Assembly (NCBI GenBank): GCA_028679325.1
Contig: JAJRBS010000064.1
Coordinates: 1-6,138, forward strand
Direction of reading: 5' to 3'
DNA length: 6,138 nucleotides
Source: Methanoregulaceae archaeon
GTDB lineage: Archaea; Halobacteriota; Methanomicrobia; Methanomicrobiales; Methanospirillaceae
A model generated the notes under the pieces. The model saw nothing but the letters and a program-made list of their open reading frames with translations, had not been told where the DNA came from and searched no databases. The position numbers and the translations under genes were made by a program. Positions 5,840-6,138 of this stretch are shown piece after piece (within the stretch, counting starts at the first letter, position 1; each line of letters begins with the position of its first letter).

Positions 5840-6138
5840 ATGGACATGTACATGAAAAGAGTCTTCATGATCACTGCAGTTCTCGTTCTTGCGGTGATCG
5901 TTGTTACACCTGCACTGGCTGCTCCAACGCAGGTTCGTGTAGTGCGCTATGCAAACGACAATGTCACCATCCTTGAGGAGACAACGGTCGATTACACCTG
6001 GATGGAGGCAAACCTGCCCGTTCTTGGTGACGGCGTAACCCATTACTACCACCAGGGGCCGACCTTCAATGACACGGACTACTGGGACGATGCCGAATGG
6101 CAGAACATTGCATCGCGGGACATGGGCCCGGTGAAGGG
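5840..6138 (+). CDS. Secreted WMEANLPV-module protein, third paralogue, 3' truncated by window edge
   Basis: The frame is open from ATG 5840 to the window end, 99 full codons. AAGGAG at 5825-5830 lies 9 bases before this ATG; ATGs at 5846 and 5852 are further and less well placed. Residues 1-27 form a signal peptide (MDMYMKR, long hydrophobic core, cleavage after T-P-A-L-A). From A28 the module begins: V-R-V-V-R-Y, then TTVDYTWMEANLPVLGDG, T-H-Y-Y-H-Q-G-P and DMGPVK at the edge. This N-terminal part is closer to the PEGA protein (shared W-M-E-A-N-L-P-V-L-G-D-G) than to its immediate neighbour. The gap region between the P-x-F and D-M-G blocks differs (D-T-D-Y-W-D-D-A-E-W) from the other two copies. 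The C-terminal partner domain lies outside the window. It has its own promoter. Confidence 0.88.
   Translation, partial: MDMYMKRVFMITAVLVLAVIVVTPALAAPTQVRVVRYANDNVTILEETTVDYTWMEANLPVLGDGVTHYYHQGPTFNDTDYWDDAEWQNIASRDMGPVK

Overview
The window most likely comes from a methanogenic archaeon, probably of the Methanomicrobiales type (inferred from style, not from a marker gene). The pointers are secreted PEGA-domain and dockerin proteins rich in N-x-S/T sequons, GGAGG ribosome binding sites, A/T-rich TATA-like boxes ahead of genes and T-tract ends instead of hairpin terminators. Coding DNA in the left two thirds is GC-rich; from about 5140 onward it becomes visibly more A/T-rich.

Layout, all genes on the + strand. 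Positions 1-192 are the last 63 codons of an ABC-transporter ATPase, with a TOBE-like end as in molybdate/tungstate importers. Its stop overlaps the start of the next gene (ATGA). Positions 189-3347 encode a 1052-residue secreted protein. It has an N-terminal W/Y/H-rich module (called the 'WMEANLPV module' here), five PEGA-like repeats, an unrecognised beta-rich region and an internal hydrophobic segment. One base later, 3349-4608 encodes a 419-residue exported metallophosphoesterase with a purple-acid-phosphatase-like layout. These three genes look like the end of one operon. After a 122-base gap with its own TATA-like box, 4731-5678 encodes a second, 315-residue protein with the same module followed by a dockerin/EF-hand pair. 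It appears to start at CTG. After a T-rich terminator and an A/T-rich promoter region with a 12-base perfect palindrome, a third copy of the module starts at 5840 and runs off the right edge.

The region is therefore a tandem family of exported proteins sharing one module. The module weakly resembles the second half of the sulfite-oxidase-type molybdopterin fold, but the classical Mo-binding Cys motif is not visible. One member is translationally coupled to what looks like a Mo/W transporter ATPase. The joint function (oxyanion or cofactor handling at the cell surface, or just cell-surface adhesion) is inference. No RNA genes, CRISPR arrays, insertion sequences or minus-strand genes could be supported.
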